Assembly: GCA_002482705.1 (NCBI GenBank)
Contig: DLGM01000447.1
Span: 1 to 6,248 of the forward strand
Source: Cyanobacteria bacterium UBA7694
GTDB taxonomy: Bacteria; Cyanobacteriota; Sericytochromatia; UBA7694
DNA length: 6,248 nucleotides
Direction: 5' to 3'
Shown: positions 5,141-6,248 of the stretch, piece by piece
Layout of the letters: each line of letters starts with the position of its first letter
How positions within the stretch are numbered: the first letter of the stretch is position 1
Translations under genes and position numbers: made by a program
The notes under the pieces: model-generated
Database searches by the model: none
What the model was told of the DNA's origin: nothing
What the model saw: the letters and a program-made list of their open reading frames with translations, nothing else

Positions 5141-6079
5141 CTACACACCCAGGTCTTTCACAGCAAATTCAATGTGAGCCGTGGTGGGCACTGCGCCGCC
5201 AGCCTCCATGCCCGCAAGGCGCAGCGTTTTGACAACCAGGCGTAGGGCTCCAGCTTTGGCAGCCTGCTCACGGAGAACAGCCAAGCTCTTACCTTCGCTG
5301 ACACCAAATGCGGCGGCGATTTCTTCGACATCGGCAGCGGTCGGGCGGCGCAAAGGAAGGCGTTTGCCAATACGGCTGTGTAAGCGATCAAGGTTGCGGT
5401 GGGCGGCATGACTGCTCCCGACCATCCGTGAATACAGGCTTTCGTTGCCGACCAAGGCAATGCCGATGCCGGTTTCATCGTGTATGGCCCGGATTGCGTC
5501 CAGCGCGGACTCACTCAGGTGCTGGGCTTCGTCGATAATAAGCAGACCGCCAGAGCCGTTCAGGCGACGACAGGCTTCACGGTGCATTCTCAGAGCCCCG
5601 TAAGGCGGGGATTTGGTGCCCAAGGCGATGCAAATAGCCTCCAATGCAGCAGCAACACGGACAGTGGCGGGGCTCATCGTGGCTACAAAGACATTGTTGA
5701 TCTCGCTCTGAAAGTGCTTGAGCGCAAGGGTTTTACCCAATCCTGCACCGCCGTAAATCATGGCCATGTCACCAGCCAACTGGGCGTAACTGAGGGCAGA
5801 AATGATACGGGTGGCGGTTGGGGTCGGGATAAAATCAGGCGCAAGGGGCAATGTGTTGCGCAGAACCGCCGCCTGGGCCTTCTGTTCAAGCCAGCGCTCC
5901 AGTTTTTCATACTGTGAAGTAGGGTCGGCGGCGTAAGTGCCATTGAGAACCTGTGTCAGAGCGGCAGGAGAAATCCCGATCTCTTTAGAGGCGGCACTCT
6001 GGCTGATTTTCAGCCGCGCCATTTCGGAGCGAACACGGGCAATTACATCGTTAGGACTCGTTAAAGGGGTTGCTGTCAT
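5141..6079 (-). CDS. B: MuB-like DNA transposition protein, AAA+ ATPase
   Basis: This 312-aa protein matches Mu B in length and layout. Residues about 12-60 form a helix-turn-helix (SQSAASKEIGISPAALTQVL), as expected for the DNA-binding N-terminus of MuB. The AAA+ core follows: Walker A GGAGLGKT at 110-117, Walker B LLIIDEAQ at 179-186, and a sensor-like GIALVGNES near 205-214. The last 70 residues fit the helical C-terminal domain. MuB uses ATP to form filaments on DNA, choose target sites, deliver them to the MuA transpososome and stimulate strand transfer; it also gives target immunity. The start at ATG 6079 has a GAGG motif 9 bases upstream. Its TAG stop lies one base before the next gene's ATG, suggesting coupled translation. 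Confidence 0.95.
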   Translation of the reverse strand: MTATPLTSPNDVIARVRSEMARLKISQSAASKEIGISPAALTQVLNGTYAADPTSQYEKLERWLEQKAQAAVLRNTLPLAPDFIPTPTATRIISALSYAQLAGDMAMIYGGAGLGKTLALKHFQSEINNVFVATMSPATVRVAAALEAICIALGTKSPPYGALRMHREACRRLNGSGGLLIIDEAQHLSESALDAIRAIHDETGIGIALVGNESLYSRMVGSSHAAHRNLDRLHSRIGKRLPLRRPTAADVEEIAAAFGVSEGKSLAVLREQAAKAGALRLVVKTLRLAGMEAGGAVPTTAHIEFAVKDLGV

Positions 6080-6110
6080 CGTATAATAACCTCGGAATTA
6101 TGTAATTTAC

Positions 6111-6135
6111 GCCCCTATTCGGGGCTATTTTTATG
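6111..6135 (+). terminator. Small hairpin in the A-B intergenic gap, terminator-like on the plus strand
   Basis: GCCCC (6111-6115) pairs perfectly with GGGGC (6121-6125) across a 5-base loop. Read on the plus strand it is followed by TATTTTTATG, which resembles a weak intrinsic terminator against transcription running opposite to the phage operon. On the minus strand (the A-to-B direction) the following bases are GTAAATTAC, with no U-run, so it should not stop the early transcript; there it may only affect mRNA stability or A/B translation. The tail overlaps the last codons of the transposase. The 5-bp stem is short, so the function is uncertain. Confidence 0.4.
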
Positions 6136-6248
6136 CGGCGGTACGGCGGGAACGGGAACGACGGGGCACAAACCAGGGGATGTCCACCCGTTTAAGCTCC
6201 GTTTGAACGGGCTTTACAGTCTGTTTGCGGGCGCGGCGGGCCACACGC
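6131..6248 (-). CDS. Mu-type transposase (MuA-like), C-terminal tail only (partial)
   Basis: The open frame enters from the window edge and ends at TAA (6133-6131), leaving 38 visible residues with no start. The tail is strongly basic, with RVARRARKQ near the beginning and PRRSRSRRTAA at the end, and contains a VDIPWFVP segment. Nothing catalytic is in view, so the call rests mainly on position: in Mu-like phages transposase gene A lies immediately before B, and the next gene here is a clear MuB. In Mu, the end of MuA carries a basic DNA-binding and nuclease region, the MuB contact and the ClpX recognition tail. This tail has similar basic character and ends in Ala-Ala. It could be another basic phage protein, but that is less likely given MuB next door. 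Confidence 0.75.
   Translation of the reverse strand, partial: RVARRARKQTVKPVQTELKRVDIPWFVPRRSRSRRTAA

Noticed and set aside
5480..5917. Plus-strand open frame of 145 codons
   Set aside because: It lies fully inside the MuB gene, whose Walker motifs fix the real frame.
6082..6087. Plus-strand TATAAT box beside the MuB start
   Set aside because: There is no acceptable -35 hexamer 16-18 bases upstream and no plus-strand gene to drive. It is probably chance in an AT-rich gap.

Overview
This window is part of a Mu-like transposable phage or prophage. All genes lie on the minus strand, so transcription runs from position 6248 down to position 1. Four gene families in Mu order support this: a MuB-type AAA+ ATPase directly after the basic tail of a MuA-type transposase, then GemA (Mu gp16), a Mor-family activator, and finally the gp25-gp26-gp27 block that precedes the large terminase in Mu. 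The host cannot be named from the sequence. Moderate GC content, Shine-Dalgarno-led genes and the phage type point to a proteobacterium, plausibly a beta- or gammaproteobacterium.

The early region (6248 to about 1971) runs as follows: MuA C-terminus (6131-6248); a 51-nt gap with a small hairpin; MuB; a coiled-coil protein; a cysteine-cluster (zinc-type) protein; a small Gly-X3 repeat protein; an unrecognised 102-aa protein; GemA; a 47-aa protein with eleven cysteines; a conserved phage gene that appears to be split by one in-frame TAA at 3152-3154; an unrecognised 154-aa phage protein; and Mor. From MuB to Mor the genes overlap or are separated by only a few bases, which suggests one translationally coupled early operon. 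A hairpin with a 12-bp stem (counting G-U pairs) and a U-run follows mor and looks like the early terminator.

The region from 1958 to 1 begins the lysis and head block: a C39-like cysteine peptidase in the usual endolysin position, a two-helix holin-like protein that starts at GTG, a DUF2730/gp25-like membrane coiled-coil protein, a gp26-like protein, and a DUF3486/gp27 protein (probable small terminase subunit). No gene for the second Mu activator, C, is present between mor and the lysis genes, so Mor is probably the only late switch encoded here.

The most interesting points are the single-codon split of the conserved gene at 2894-3346, the cysteine-peptidase endolysin candidate, the terminator that leaves almost no room for a late promoter, and the cluster of small unrecognised early genes between MuB and GemA. 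I see no tRNA, rRNA, CRISPR array, insertion sequence or phage end in the window. All open frames on the plus strand look like shadows of minus-strand genes.
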